From Methanoregula sp. (GTDB lineage Archaea > Halobacteriota > Methanomicrobia > Methanomicrobiales > Methanospirillaceae): a stretch of DNA of 14,054 nucleotides. Position numbers and translations under genes: made by a program. The DNA is taken from assembly GCA_026394695.1 (NCBI GenBank), contig JAPKXT010000225.1, positions 1 to 14,054 of the forward strand. The letters are read 5' to 3'. This document shows positions 7,334 to 13,615 of the stretch, one piece after another; the first letter of the stretch is position 1, and each line of letters begins with the position of its first letter. The notes beneath the pieces were generated by a model. That model ran no database searches. It was not told the origin of the DNA and was given only the letters and a program-made list of their open reading frames with translations.

Positions 7334-7543
7334 CTGAACATCACTGTCAAGAACACCATAGAATATTCATGGTTCCGTGAATTACTCCGGCACTACAACA
7401 CCGACCTCCACACGGACTGGTTCACTCATTCACAAGAGTCAGTAAAAGAGAGGGGTATTGCTCAAACAGCTACGGACAGTCGTGATATGCCGGTCAAATC
7501 CCGTTTCAGGGAAAAATCAAAGGTTGACAGGCTCATAGGGTGA
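7334..7543 (+). pseudogene. Possible gene relic: open frame lacking a start codon
   Basis: Between TGA codons, 69 codons are open with a protein-like, charged and aromatic composition (for example EYSWFRELLRHYNTDLHTDW). The first ATG is only 19 codons before the end, and no GTG or TTG start lies near the beginning. Local GC content is clearly higher than in the AT-rich sequence on its left, as expected for the remains of a coding region. I do not recognise the family. It could equally be a chance frame. Confidence 0.25.
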
Positions 7544-7580
7544 CATATACCGGGTATCAGGTTTTTTTAAAGGCTCCGGG

Positions 7581-7599
7581 TTTTATAGTACTATAATTA
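7581..7599 (+). promoter_or_regulatory. TATA region of the PEGA surface-protein gene
   Basis: TTTTATAGT (7581-7589) and TATAATTA (7592-7599) are both good TATA candidates and predict starts near 7611-7622. The resulting short leader would hold AGGTGG (7619-7624), a Shine-Dalgarno-like site 5 nt before the GTG at 7630, which is why that start is preferred over the upstream TTG at 7612. Confidence 0.5.
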
Positions 7600-7629
7600 A
7601 AAAAGATTGCATTGAATCAGGTGGTTGTG

Positions 7630-8703
7630 GTGCAGAGATTTTCAAAATTATTATTGGGGGGACTGGTTGTATTTTTCCTTGTCCAGGCTGTATCGGCATT
7701 TATTGTATCACCAATAAATATCACTCCATCGGGAATTATGAATCCTGGTGATCAGGTAACCGCTTCCTACACCGTATATGCAGCTTCCGGGGTCGCCTTT
7801 CCCTCGTATGATGACTTGCAATTTATTACCGAACTTGAAGACCCCAGCTGGTCATACTCTATCAGTGTCAATGGTATTGAGAATGTACGACCGGTTACCG
7901 GTGGACGTACACTCACTATCAGCGGATTTGAACTGGCCTACAAAAACCAGGATGAAGTGATAGTGAAAGCTTCGCTCCAGGGACGAGTCCCTTTGAGTTC
8001 CCCTGGGGGAACAAATAAAACAATCATCAAAATTCAGGAACTTGACTCCCGGGGAAACGTGATCCCGTATTCTGTCGTGAATGTCGACCACCTGATCGGG
8101 CAGCCAACTCCTACACCAACACCGTCATTTGGCAGGATATCGGTTGTTTCAAACCCGTCAGGGGCAACAATTTACCTGGACAATGCTATCAAAGGTCTCA
8201 CACCACTCACGCTCGATAATGTTCCCAATGGCAATCATGGTGTGGTACTACGACTTGATGGATACCAGGATTTGTTAAAAAATATTGTTGTAACTGCGGA
8301 TTCACAAACGCTGAATGCAGTACTTATCCCCACAACAACGCCAGCAACAACCCGCACAACTGCCAGCGGGACCGGGTCACCGGAACAAACAACATCTCAA
8401 CAATCCACGGGATCCGGCTCCCTGTCGGTAACCACATCCCCTCCCGGTGCCCAGGTGTATGTCGATGGCGGGATGAAGGGCATAACCCCCACAACGATTC
8501 CCGGGCTCTCCTCTGGAGCTCACTCAATTGTCCTGAAGATGGAGGGGTACCAGGACATTACCACTTCAATTACAATCACTACAGGACAGGTTTCCGAATA
8601 CAGTACAGGCCTTTCAAGGAATGCGAAAACCCCGGGATTTGAAGGTATAGCTGCAGTACTGTCGCTCGGGGTGCTCTTTGTTATCGGGAGAAGAGGGCAT
8701 TAA
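7630..8703 (+). CDS. Tandem PEGA-domain surface protein with PGF-CTERM anchor
   Basis: From the GTG at 7630 the protein has 357 residues; a TTG at 7612 would add six. A signal peptide (SKLLLGGLVVFFLVQAVSA) ends near residue 23. Residues 24-157 form an unrecognised beta-rich extracellular domain. A Thr/Pro hinge (159-165) leads to a first PEGA repeat (about 168-232, with SNPSGATIYLDN), a Thr/Ser-rich linker (234-263), and a second PEGA repeat (about 264-328, with SPPGAQVYVDG). PEGA domains are short beta modules of surface proteins. The C-terminus has TPGFEG, a hydrophobic stretch and RRGH, a tripartite PGF-CTERM signal that archaeosortase A recognises before lipid attachment to the membrane. 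The protein is thus predicted to sit outside the cell, held by a C-terminal lipid. No enzymatic motif is visible. The gene appears to be transcribed alone. Confidence 0.9.
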   Translation: MQRFSKLLLGGLVVFFLVQAVSAFIVSPINITPSGIMNPGDQVTASYTVYAASGVAFPSYDDLQFITELEDPSWSYSISVNGIENVRPVTGGRTLTISGFELAYKNQDEVIVKASLQGRVPLSSPGGTNKTIIKIQELDSRGNVIPYSVVNVDHLIGQPTPTPTPSFGRISVVSNPSGATIYLDNAIKGLTPLTLDNVPNGNHGVVLRLDGYQDLLKNIVVTADSQTLNAVLIPTTTPATTRTTASGTGSPEQTTSQQSTGSGSLSVTTSPPGAQVYVDGGMKGITPTTIPGLSSGAHSIVLKMEGYQDITTSITITTGQVSEYSTGLSRNAKTPGFEGIAAVLSLGVLFVIGRRGH

Positions 8704-8851
8704 TTTTTAAAACGTGATTTTCCCCGGGCTCACCGGTATTGTCCCCCAGCCGGACCGGAAGCAATCAGGGCCGGACACCATTCAGGAATGACGAAAAATT
8801 GGGAAGGGAACCCGGGATACACAACCGGGAAGGAGTGGTCCTGATGAGTCG

Positions 8852-8870
8852 GGAAAAAATCCCTTTTTCC
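8852..8870 (+). terminator. Hairpin with T-run after the PEGA gene
   Basis: GGAAAAA pairs with TTTTTCC around a 5-nt loop, about 150 nt past the PEGA stop. The 3' arm supplies a T5 run. It could end the PEGA transcript or only be an AT-rich coincidence. Confidence 0.35.
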
Positions 8871-8964
8871 ACCTGACATTCAGAACTACCCGGAAACCTG
8901 TCGATCAAAATCCAACAGCAAAAAACAGGGAATAAAAAAACTCCGAAGGAATCTGGCCAAGAGG

Positions 8965-8972
8965 TATTTATA
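8965..8972 (+). promoter_or_regulatory. TATA box of the RNB ribonuclease gene
   Basis: TATTTATA predicts transcription from about 8994, only some 7 nt before the ATG at 9001, so the mRNA is probably nearly leaderless. No Shine-Dalgarno sequence is seen. Confidence 0.5.
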
Positions 8973-9000
8973 CCCTGAAACGAATCTTTTAAAATCAACA

Positions 9001-10479
9001 ATGAATAACCACCACACCGTTGACCTGAAAGCCATCGCCGGGAATGCGATGAGGAAATACGGTTTTGAACCCTTTTTCCCAAATTCCGTTCTCCGGGAAG
9101 TCGCTGTAATAAACGTAAAAACACTCCCGGACAACCAGGAAGATACCAAAGACCTGCGTATGCTTCTCTGGTCGTCTATTGATAATTCCGATTCCATGGA
9201 CCTCGACCAGATGGAATTTGTAACACGCGGCCAGAACGGAGAGATCCAGGTAAAGATTGCCATTGCTGACGTTGACACGTACGTGCAGAAGCATTCGCAG
9301 ACCGACCAGTATGCAGCCCATAACGGTACCTCGGTCTATACCGGCATTGAGACATTCCCCATGCTGCCTGACAAACTGTCAAAAGGCATTACTTCTCTCC
9401 TGCCGGGTCAGGACCACATGGCGATTGTTATTGAATACACGGTACTGCCTGGAGGGGACGTTCGCCATGGGGATATTTACCGGGCGCTGGTATCCAACAA
9501 GGAAAAACTCATCTACGAGGAAGTGGGAGACTGGCTCGACGGCGTTGAAGGTATCCCCCGGTCCGTCAGGGATGTACCTGGCCTGGAAGAACAGGTCCAG
9601 CTGCAAAGCGAGGCCGCCCGGCACCTGAAAAATTACCGGATGGAAAAAGGAGCGCTTGATCTCGAGACAATCGAAGCCAATGCGGTGGTAGAGCAGGGTT
9701 TGGTCAAGGACCTTGTCGTCCAGAAGAAGAACATGGCGCGGAGCATAATCGAGGAGTTCATGGTCGCAGCCAATGGATCTACGGTGGACTACCTGGGAAA
9801 AGCCGGCATACCGATGATCCAAAGAGTCGTCCGTACGCCCAAATACTGGGAAGAGATCGTCATTACCGCTGCGTCATATGGCGAGAGACTTCCTGCTGAA
9901 CCGGATTCAAAGGCGCTCTCGGCATTCCTCAACCGCCAAAAAGAAGCAGACCCTGAAAGTTTTCCGGATCTCTCGCTGACTGTCGTGAAACTCATAGGGC
10001 CCGGGGAATACATGACACTCGAACCCGGTGAACCACCTTATGGCCATTTTGGTCTTGCAGTCACCGACTATACTCACGGCACTGCCCCGAACAGGCGCTA
10101 TGTCGATCTTATTATTCAGCGGCTCATAAAATCAGTTCTCGACCGGGTGCCAAGCCCGTATTCACCCGAAGACCTCGTTGACCAATCCACCTGGCTGACA
10201 GGGAGGGAGAAAGGATCCAAAAAAGTCGAACGCTTCATGCGAAAAGCTGCAGCCGCAGTGCTCCTCCAGGACAGGATTGGCAAATTCTTTGACGCGATAG
10301 TCACCGGTGCATCGGAGAAAGGGACCTATGTCAGGCTTATCACACCACCTGCAGAGGGCCGGATCATGCGGGGCGAACACGGCCTCAGGGTTGGCCAGAA
10401 GGTTCACGTCCGCCTTTTAAAAACGGATCCCTACAACGGTTATATCGACTTTGAATGCCTGGGCACCGTGAAGAAATAA
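9001..10479 (+). CDS. RNB-domain (RNase II/R family) 3'-5' exoribonuclease
   Basis: This 492-residue protein contains an RNB catalytic domain and a C-terminal S1-like RNA-binding domain (about 425-487). The acidic motif SSIDNSDSMDLDQ supplies D61, D67 and D69 for magnesium binding, with Gln70 where E. coli RNase II has Asp210. Other RNB blocks are IADVDTYV (88-95), LPDKLSKGITSLLPGQDHMA (122-141), SIIEEFMVAAN (248-258) and YTHGTAPNRRYVDLIIQR (357-374), the last containing the conserved Arg-Arg near the active site. Known relatives degrade single-stranded RNA from the 3' end. It is shorter than E. coli RNase II (about 640 residues) because only some 50 residues precede the catalytic domain; the two cold-shock domains are missing. 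The D-L-D-Q form is, from memory, seen in other compact RNB proteins, so activity is likely. The gene has its own TATA box and a T8 terminator. Confidence 0.92.
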   Translation: MNNHHTVDLKAIAGNAMRKYGFEPFFPNSVLREVAVINVKTLPDNQEDTKDLRMLLWSSIDNSDSMDLDQMEFVTRGQNGEIQVKIAIADVDTYVQKHSQTDQYAAHNGTSVYTGIETFPMLPDKLSKGITSLLPGQDHMAIVIEYTVLPGGDVRHGDIYRALVSNKEKLIYEEVGDWLDGVEGIPRSVRDVPGLEEQVQLQSEAARHLKNYRMEKGALDLETIEANAVVEQGLVKDLVVQKKNMARSIIEEFMVAANGSTVDYLGKAGIPMIQRVVRTPKYWEEIVITAASYGERLPAEPDSKALSAFLNRQKEADPESFPDLSLTVVKLIGPGEYMTLEPGEPPYGHFGLAVTDYTHGTAPNRRYVDLIIQRLIKSVLDRVPSPYSPEDLVDQSTWLTGREKGSKKVERFMRKAAAAVLLQDRIGKFFDAIVTGASEKGTYVRLITPPAEGRIMRGEHGLRVGQKVHVRLLKTDPYNGYIDFECLGTVKK

Positions 10480-10516
10480 CCCGGGCTCCCGTGGACAGTC
10501 GGTCGTTTAACACTCA

Positions 10517-10524
10517 TTTTTTTT
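10517..10524 (+). terminator. T8 terminator after the RNB gene
   Basis: A run of eight T begins 38 nt past the RNB stop. GACAGT (10494-10499) and ACTGTC (10527-10532) flank it as a loose inverted repeat. Confidence 0.5.
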
Positions 10525-10700
10525 CAACTGTCAGGCCCAGTGATATCCCCCCACGGTCTCATCATTGATACTACAAAACTTTCTGCCGAAGTGTGAGAAC
10601 ATCCTTTTAAAAATGGGTAATAGACCGGAGACCAGAAAAAAACCTGCTGCTCCTGATTTTTGACAGGGCACCCTTTTATCCATGGAATTAAAAATGTCAG

Positions 10701-10709
10701 ATAAATAAT
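10701..10709 (+). promoter_or_regulatory. TATA box of the 10732 gene
   Basis: ATAAATAAT is centred about 26 bp before the ATG at 10732, consistent with a leaderless mRNA and with choosing this ATG rather than the in-frame TTG at 10723. Confidence 0.5.
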
Positions 10710-10731
10710 CAATGGGGATCTTTTGAGAGAT

Positions 10732-11463
10732 ATGATGATAGATAAGCAACCCGCGTTCATTACGGTCCTCGTGATCACCTTTTTCATCGCCGCCATAGTC
10801 ATTCCTGTGCTGGCAGCTGATGGAACTTCAAACGATGCGTTAACCCGCGGGGGGCGTTTCACCGTAACGGTAACCGGGACGCCCAACACTCCTTACTATG
10901 TGTGGCTGACCCGGACATTCACTATGACCGGTAAACCCGGAGACCAGCCCCCGATCATTGTCGCATACCAGAGCAATGTTCAGCAGGACCCACCGGACGG
11001 ACCCTACACGATTGGACAGTATGCGTTCAACAATGGCAACGGTCGTACAATACTTGACGATATTGCACCTTCAACTCCCGAAATGTCAAACACGAATTAT
11101 TATGCCCTTGTCACAACCGACGCTGACGGTCGTGCAGTGGTCGCTTTCCGGACCTCTTCTGCCACTGCCACAAGGACTTTCTCCATCAAGGTCGAAAATC
11201 CCCAGTCTGCAGCGAAAAATAATATTATGGTCGAACGGGGGCTTCCGGTACGAGTGCCAACATCCCAGGCACCGGAATTCCCCACATTCATTCCTACAAC
11301 CACTGCGCCGGTAGTAACCGATACGCCAGGTCCCTCACCGACAACACTCGTAATAACGATGATACCTGTGCCAATCCAGACAACCCCACAGCAATCTCCT
11401 CCATGGATGGGATTTTGCATCCTGGCAGTCGTGGCAGGGTATATATTCATGAGGAAACGGTAA
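10732..11463 (+). CDS. Membrane-anchored surface protein, Methanomicrobiales type
   Basis: The 243-residue protein starts with a signal peptide (QPAFITVLVITFFIAAIVIP, then VLAADG as the likely cleavage region near residue 29). A single domain of about 160 residues follows, with segments such as FTVTVTGTPNTPYYVWLTRT, FNNGNGRTILDDIAPSTPEM and YYALVTTDADGRAVVAFRTS. From memory these resemble domains found, sometimes in tandem, in larger extracellular proteins of Methanomicrobiales. A Thr/Pro stalk (about 185-220) precedes a C-terminal transmembrane helix (WMGFCILAVVAGYIFM) and the basic tail RKR, so the domain is displayed outside the cell. The role is unknown; no catalytic motif is visible. The anchor lacks the PGF motif of the 7630 protein, so it may be retained as a simple membrane anchor. 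The gene at 11523 follows 59 bases later without a terminator. Confidence 0.85.
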   Translation: MMIDKQPAFITVLVITFFIAAIVIPVLAADGTSNDALTRGGRFTVTVTGTPNTPYYVWLTRTFTMTGKPGDQPPIIVAYQSNVQQDPPDGPYTIGQYAFNNGNGRTILDDIAPSTPEMSNTNYYALVTTDADGRAVVAFRTSSATATRTFSIKVENPQSAAKNNIMVERGLPVRVPTSQAPEFPTFIPTTTAPVVTDTPGPSPTTLVITMIPVPIQTTPQQSPPWMGFCILAVVAGYIFMRKR

Positions 11464-11522
11464 ACCGGTTGTTCAGCTGTTCCCCATTGCATACTGATAA
11501 GATAACCAATTGTCCAGTACTT

Positions 11523-11855
11523 ATGATGAAATATACCGCACGACACCTACAAAAATTCCTGAGTGAAGGCAGGATTGATGCTAACCTCTGGACCGCACAC
11601 TTTCCAAGAGTGCTGGTATCCCACGTGCCAACCTGCGATGATTGCGAGGATTTTAAAAACAAAGCCTGTGAAGGAGACAAAAACCCGGTAGATTGTTTCC
11701 TTGCCATAAAACCCGATACGGATCAACCGTCAGCCACAGGTGCTGGGGATGATTCACCGACAGAGAAAAACCGGAAGTATTACCGGAGCAGCAGGGGCAA
11801 TGCCAAGGCACATCCAACAGGGATTAAAAAAGGATACGACCAGTCAAAGATATAA
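11523..11855 (+). CDS. Small Cys-rich putative metal-binding protein
   Basis: The frame is open from 11403, but the upstream part overlaps the previous gene and reads unlike protein; the tandem ATG pair at 11523 and 11526 is the sensible start, giving 110 residues. MKYTARHLQKFLSEGRID begins an N-terminal helical segment. C38, C41, C49 and C58 (TCDDCEDFKNKAC, then VDCF) are spaced C-x2-C-x7-C-x8-C and could bind zinc or an Fe-S cluster. From about residue 65 the tail is polar, low-complexity and basic (NRKYYRSSRGNAKAH), probably disordered and able to contact nucleic acid. I do not recognise a named family. It may be co-transcribed with the surface protein 59 bases upstream, since no terminator lies between. 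A hairpin with a T7 run follows it. Confidence 0.72.
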   Translation: MMKYTARHLQKFLSEGRIDANLWTAHFPRVLVSHVPTCDDCEDFKNKACEGDKNPVDCFLAIKPDTDQPSATGAGDDSPTEKNRKYYRSSRGNAKAHPTGIKKGYDQSKI

Positions 11856-11881
11856 CCCCACAAAGATTTTTGGTTCGCGAT

Positions 11882-11923
11882 ACTGCATTCCCGGAATATA
11901 GCTCATGCAGTTCCCATTTTTTT
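11882..11923 (+). terminator. Hairpin plus T7 terminator
   Basis: ACTGCAT (11882-11888) pairs perfectly with ATGCAGT (11905-11911) around a 16-nt loop. A T7 run follows at 11917-11923. It stands 27 nt past the stop of the Cys-rich protein gene. Confidence 0.55.
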
Positions 11924-11968
11924 GTTGAATTTTGGTTTACTGCCAGTTTAACACCAAATCATAACGTT

Positions 11969-12101
11969 CCAAGGGGCTTCGCCTTTGGCTTGCCCCCGCC
12001 ACTATGGCGCCCCCAATTGCGATAACCCCAGAACAGGTAATACTAATATCGCAAGGCGCAGGGGTGGGTAAAGGGAGGGGACAGGCACTGTCTCCCCCTT
12101 T
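11969..12101. repeat. GC-rich multi-hairpin element between convergent genes
   Basis: Four inverted repeats follow one another within 133 bases. CCAAGGG/CCTTTGG (11969-11988) has a GCTTCG loop, with GGGGC/GCCCC (11973-11996) as an alternative fold. GCCA/TGGC lies at 11998-12008. GCGCC (12007-12011) and TTGCGATA (12017-12024) pair with TATCGCAA and GGCGC (12047-12059). An imperfect stem of about 13 bp closes on GACAG/CTGTC (12070-12101) with a 3-nt GCA loop. The GC content is clearly above the flanking AT-rich DNA. This could be a dispersed palindromic repeat (REP/MITE-like) or a structured RNA; one copy cannot tell which. A 39-codon open frame (12004-12123) crosses it. Confidence 0.5.
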
Positions 12102-12129
12102 ATTTAATGAAGAATTTCCCTAATGATGT

Positions 12130-12136
12130 AAAAAAA
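12130..12136 (-). terminator. T7 terminator of the TerB-like gene
   Basis: On the reverse strand a T7 run begins 4 nt past the stop codon at 12140. Confidence 0.5.
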
Positions 12137-12139
12137 TGA

Positions 12140-12567
12140 TTATGCGAAGATTGAGAAGTCGTTTTTGATTGCGATCGCCTTGATGATCGGGGTAAGTTTT
12201 GCCTCAGGGACACCAAACTTGTCCATGTACATCTGCAGGATCTGCTTTTCCTGACCGGCAAGCACACCATCTGACATGGCAAGGTCGCACAGGATCGCAA
12301 GCGTGGCAATCTTCTGCTTCTCATCAAGCACGTTTGCCACCAGGTCAATGACCCAGGGGAATGGGTTTGCCTTCATGACCTGCATCGCGATATCAATGGA
12401 TTTCTTATCGCCACGAACAATCTTTGCAAGGTCATTTGAGTTCTTCTTCATCGATCACGCCATCGGCCGCAATCACGGTGATAGCGGAGAGTACAAGCGC
12501 TGACTTTGGCGTGAGCGTTGCTGGTTTTCCGGAGAGTCTGTCAAAAATTCCCCAATGTGTTCACCAT
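12140..12567 (-). pseudogene. TerB-like protein gene read in three frames (two +1 shifts)
   Basis: A conventional call would give only 103 residues from an ATG at 12451. The upstream DNA, however, encodes the missing N-terminal half in other frames. Reading from ATG 12567: MVNTLGNF, then TGA-C (12543-12540); in the +1 frame DRLSGKPATLTPKSALVLSA through DGVIDEEELK, then TGA-C (12434-12431); in the next +1 frame DLAKIVRGDKKSIDIAMQ to FSIFA. The joined product has 141 residues, a normal length for TerB-like proteins. It has the two acidic signatures of that fold, AADGVIDEEE and AMSDGVLAGQE. TerB-like proteins are small helical, metal-associated proteins linked to tellurite and stress responses; the role here is unknown. 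The TATA box at 12587-12596 fits ATG 12567. The breaks may be mutations, assembly errors at T5 and A3 runs, or programmed frameshifts; the joined reading is an inference. Confidence 0.75.
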
Positions 12568-12586
12568 TTTTTTAAAAAATTTCCTG

Positions 12587-12596
12587 TATATTTTAT
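12587..12596 (-). promoter_or_regulatory. TATA box of the TerB-like gene
   Basis: On the reverse strand it reads ATAAAATATA, centred about 25 bp before ATG 12567. This places the gene start well upstream of the ATG at 12451 and supports the longer, frame-shifted reading. Confidence 0.55.
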
Positions 12597-12689
12597 GCCT
12601 TAAAGTAATTGGCTCTTTTCAATACGTTTTTTATTGCGAATGATAGGGGCGGGATCTTCTGGTTCTTAATATCAGGCTGCCACACTATA

Positions 12690-12699
12690 CTTTATTAAA
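12690..12699 (+). promoter_or_regulatory. TATA-like element of the 12724 gene
   Basis: CTTTATTAAA is centred about 29 bp before ATG 12724 and predicts a very short leader. Confidence 0.4.
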
Positions 12700-12723
12700 A
12701 AATCATCCGTTTTTCCCGAAAGC

Positions 12724-13224
12724 ATGTCACCGGAAACCCACGAGAAAGAAAGATGCGCATGCGAGAAAGGATCAGATGCCATCCAGAGATTCTTCCAGCG
12801 CCCGTTTTTTTTGAGTTTCACTATCGGCATTCCCTTCTGTTTATTTAAGCTCCTTTTTGGTATAACCGCAGTCCGGGTGGGGGCACAGGATGATCTTCTC
12901 TTAACCCTCTTTGGGTGGCTGGTGATCTCCTGGGCGGCTGTGGATCTCCTGATGAATATCGGGCGGTCCACGCTCGATCTTCTTCACCGCCCGGCACGCT
13001 TTGAATACTGCACAATAGCCCAGGCGGGGCGTATTTTTCATAAGCCGATGGTCTTTCTTGCTGTCGATACACTCCTGACATTTGGGATTATCTGCGTTAT
13101 GCTCTGGTCAGGCTGGATCACAAAACTCACGCCCTTTGAATTAATCCTGTGGTACGCTGCTACAACCATGAACCTGATCAGCCTCTCCCTTGTATCGATC
13201 TATAACGAGATAAAAATAGCCTGA
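12724..13224 (+). CDS. Four-helix integral membrane protein, function unknown
   Basis: This 166-residue protein starts with a polar, charged N-terminus containing C11 and C13, followed by four hydrophobic stretches long enough to span the membrane: about residues 28-50, 57-79, 109-130 and 138-159. The loop between helices 2 and 3 (GRSTLDLLHRPARFEYCTIA) is basic and probably cytoplasmic. No channel, transporter or enzyme signature is recognisable. The ATG at 12724 is the first in frame and fits the TATA-like element upstream; no Shine-Dalgarno is seen. It is divergent from the TerB-like gene, 156 bases away, so the two could share control. Its 3' end lies opposite the putative relic gene on the reverse strand, and no T-run follows the stop. 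Confidence 0.8.
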   Translation: MSPETHEKERCACEKGSDAIQRFFQRPFFLSFTIGIPFCLFKLLFGITAVRVGAQDDLLLTLFGWLVISWAAVDLLMNIGRSTLDLLHRPARFEYCTIAQAGRIFHKPMVFLAVDTLLTFGIICVMLWSGWITKLTPFELILWYAATTMNLISLSLVSIYNEIKIA

Positions 13225-13614
13225 CACCGGACCGTGCAGACAGGTAATGCCCCCATACGCTTCCGTCAGGAATGGCTCGATCATTTCAATAGTAATCACC
13301 AGAAATAATCGCTCGGGTGACTCCCGGCAGTTGTATTCTGCCGTCACCTTTGCATCAGCAAGGTCGGAGAATTCACAAAAACCTGTATAATCAGGTAGAC
13401 CCGGCCGGAAAGTTAAAAAAATTCTCCTGCACTTCTCCTACACATTCCATGAAGGGGTTGCTATAGTAGATCCCATAGGGTCTGATGAAGGGAGAGAATA
13501 TGTACTCAAAATACCATTTTAAAGCCAGTATTTTTGTGAATGCGCCAGCATCGCTTCCGGATATCCCCGCGCAAGGGTACTTGCTACCATAGTGAAGTTC
13601 TTATGCTTGAGCAT
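13141..13614 (-). pseudogene. Probable broken gene on the reverse strand (frame A to B to A)
   Basis: Between two forward genes the reverse strand shows long adjoining open frames. From ATG 13614 one frame reads MLKHKNFTMV through GYPEAMLAHSQKYWL and stops at 13519. A second frame, open from 13603 to 13391, carries WYFEYIFSPFIRPYGIYY and MECVGEVQENFF. The first frame is open again from 13437 to 13141 with DYTGFCEFSDLADAKVTAEY and ERLFLVITIEMIEPFLTEAY. Losing one T near 13522 and gaining one T in the T7 run at 13415-13421 would explain both changes; the repaired product would have about 158 residues. Codon positions in the last part show a coding-like GC pattern (first and third above second). 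I do not recognise the protein. Its tail would overlap the end of the membrane-protein gene by 84 bases. Chance open frames remain possible. Confidence 0.4.
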
Positions 13615-13615
13615 C

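Larger units (their letters stand above)
6709..7629. other. Long AT-rich region without a confident protein gene
   Basis: About 900 bases separate the small reverse ORF from the PEGA gene. An 89-codon GTG-initiated frame at 6756-7025 is AT-driven and not convincing. Features visible here are a perfect short inverted repeat (7043-7062), two strong TATA boxes followed by hairpins and a T-run (7144-7292, possible small RNA), a 69-codon open frame without a start codon (7334-7543, possible gene relic), and the promoter of the PEGA gene (7581-7599). Confidence 0.6.
8704..9000. other. Intergenic region with terminator-like hairpin and RNB promoter
   Basis: No gene is supported in these 297 bases. 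A T5 run follows the PEGA stop (8704-8708). GGAAAAA (8852-8858) and TTTTTCC (8864-8870) form a 7-bp hairpin ending in a T-run, a terminator-like structure. TATTTATA (8965-8972) lies about 32 bp before the RNB start and predicts a leader of only a few bases. Confidence 0.5.

Noticed and set aside
8841..8880. CTGATGA followed by GAAA, resembling a hammerhead ribozyme core; also a possible C/D-box RNA with CTGA at 8873
   Set aside because: Only 5 nt separate the two core pieces, so no stem II can form, and no complement to the flanking stem I sequence was found nearby. For a C/D RNA the C box lacks the leading purine, and no internal D'/C' pair exists.
10524..10889. 121-codon reverse open frame crossing 10480-10731
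   Set aside because: It overlaps the signal-peptide region of the surface-protein gene in antisense, has no promoter, and reads unlike protein.
12140..12451. Calling the TerB-like gene as an intact 103-residue protein starting at ATG 12451
   Set aside because: The upstream DNA encodes the family's N-terminal half in another frame, and the only good TATA box is placed for ATG 12567, so the first five residues of the short call are probably artificial.
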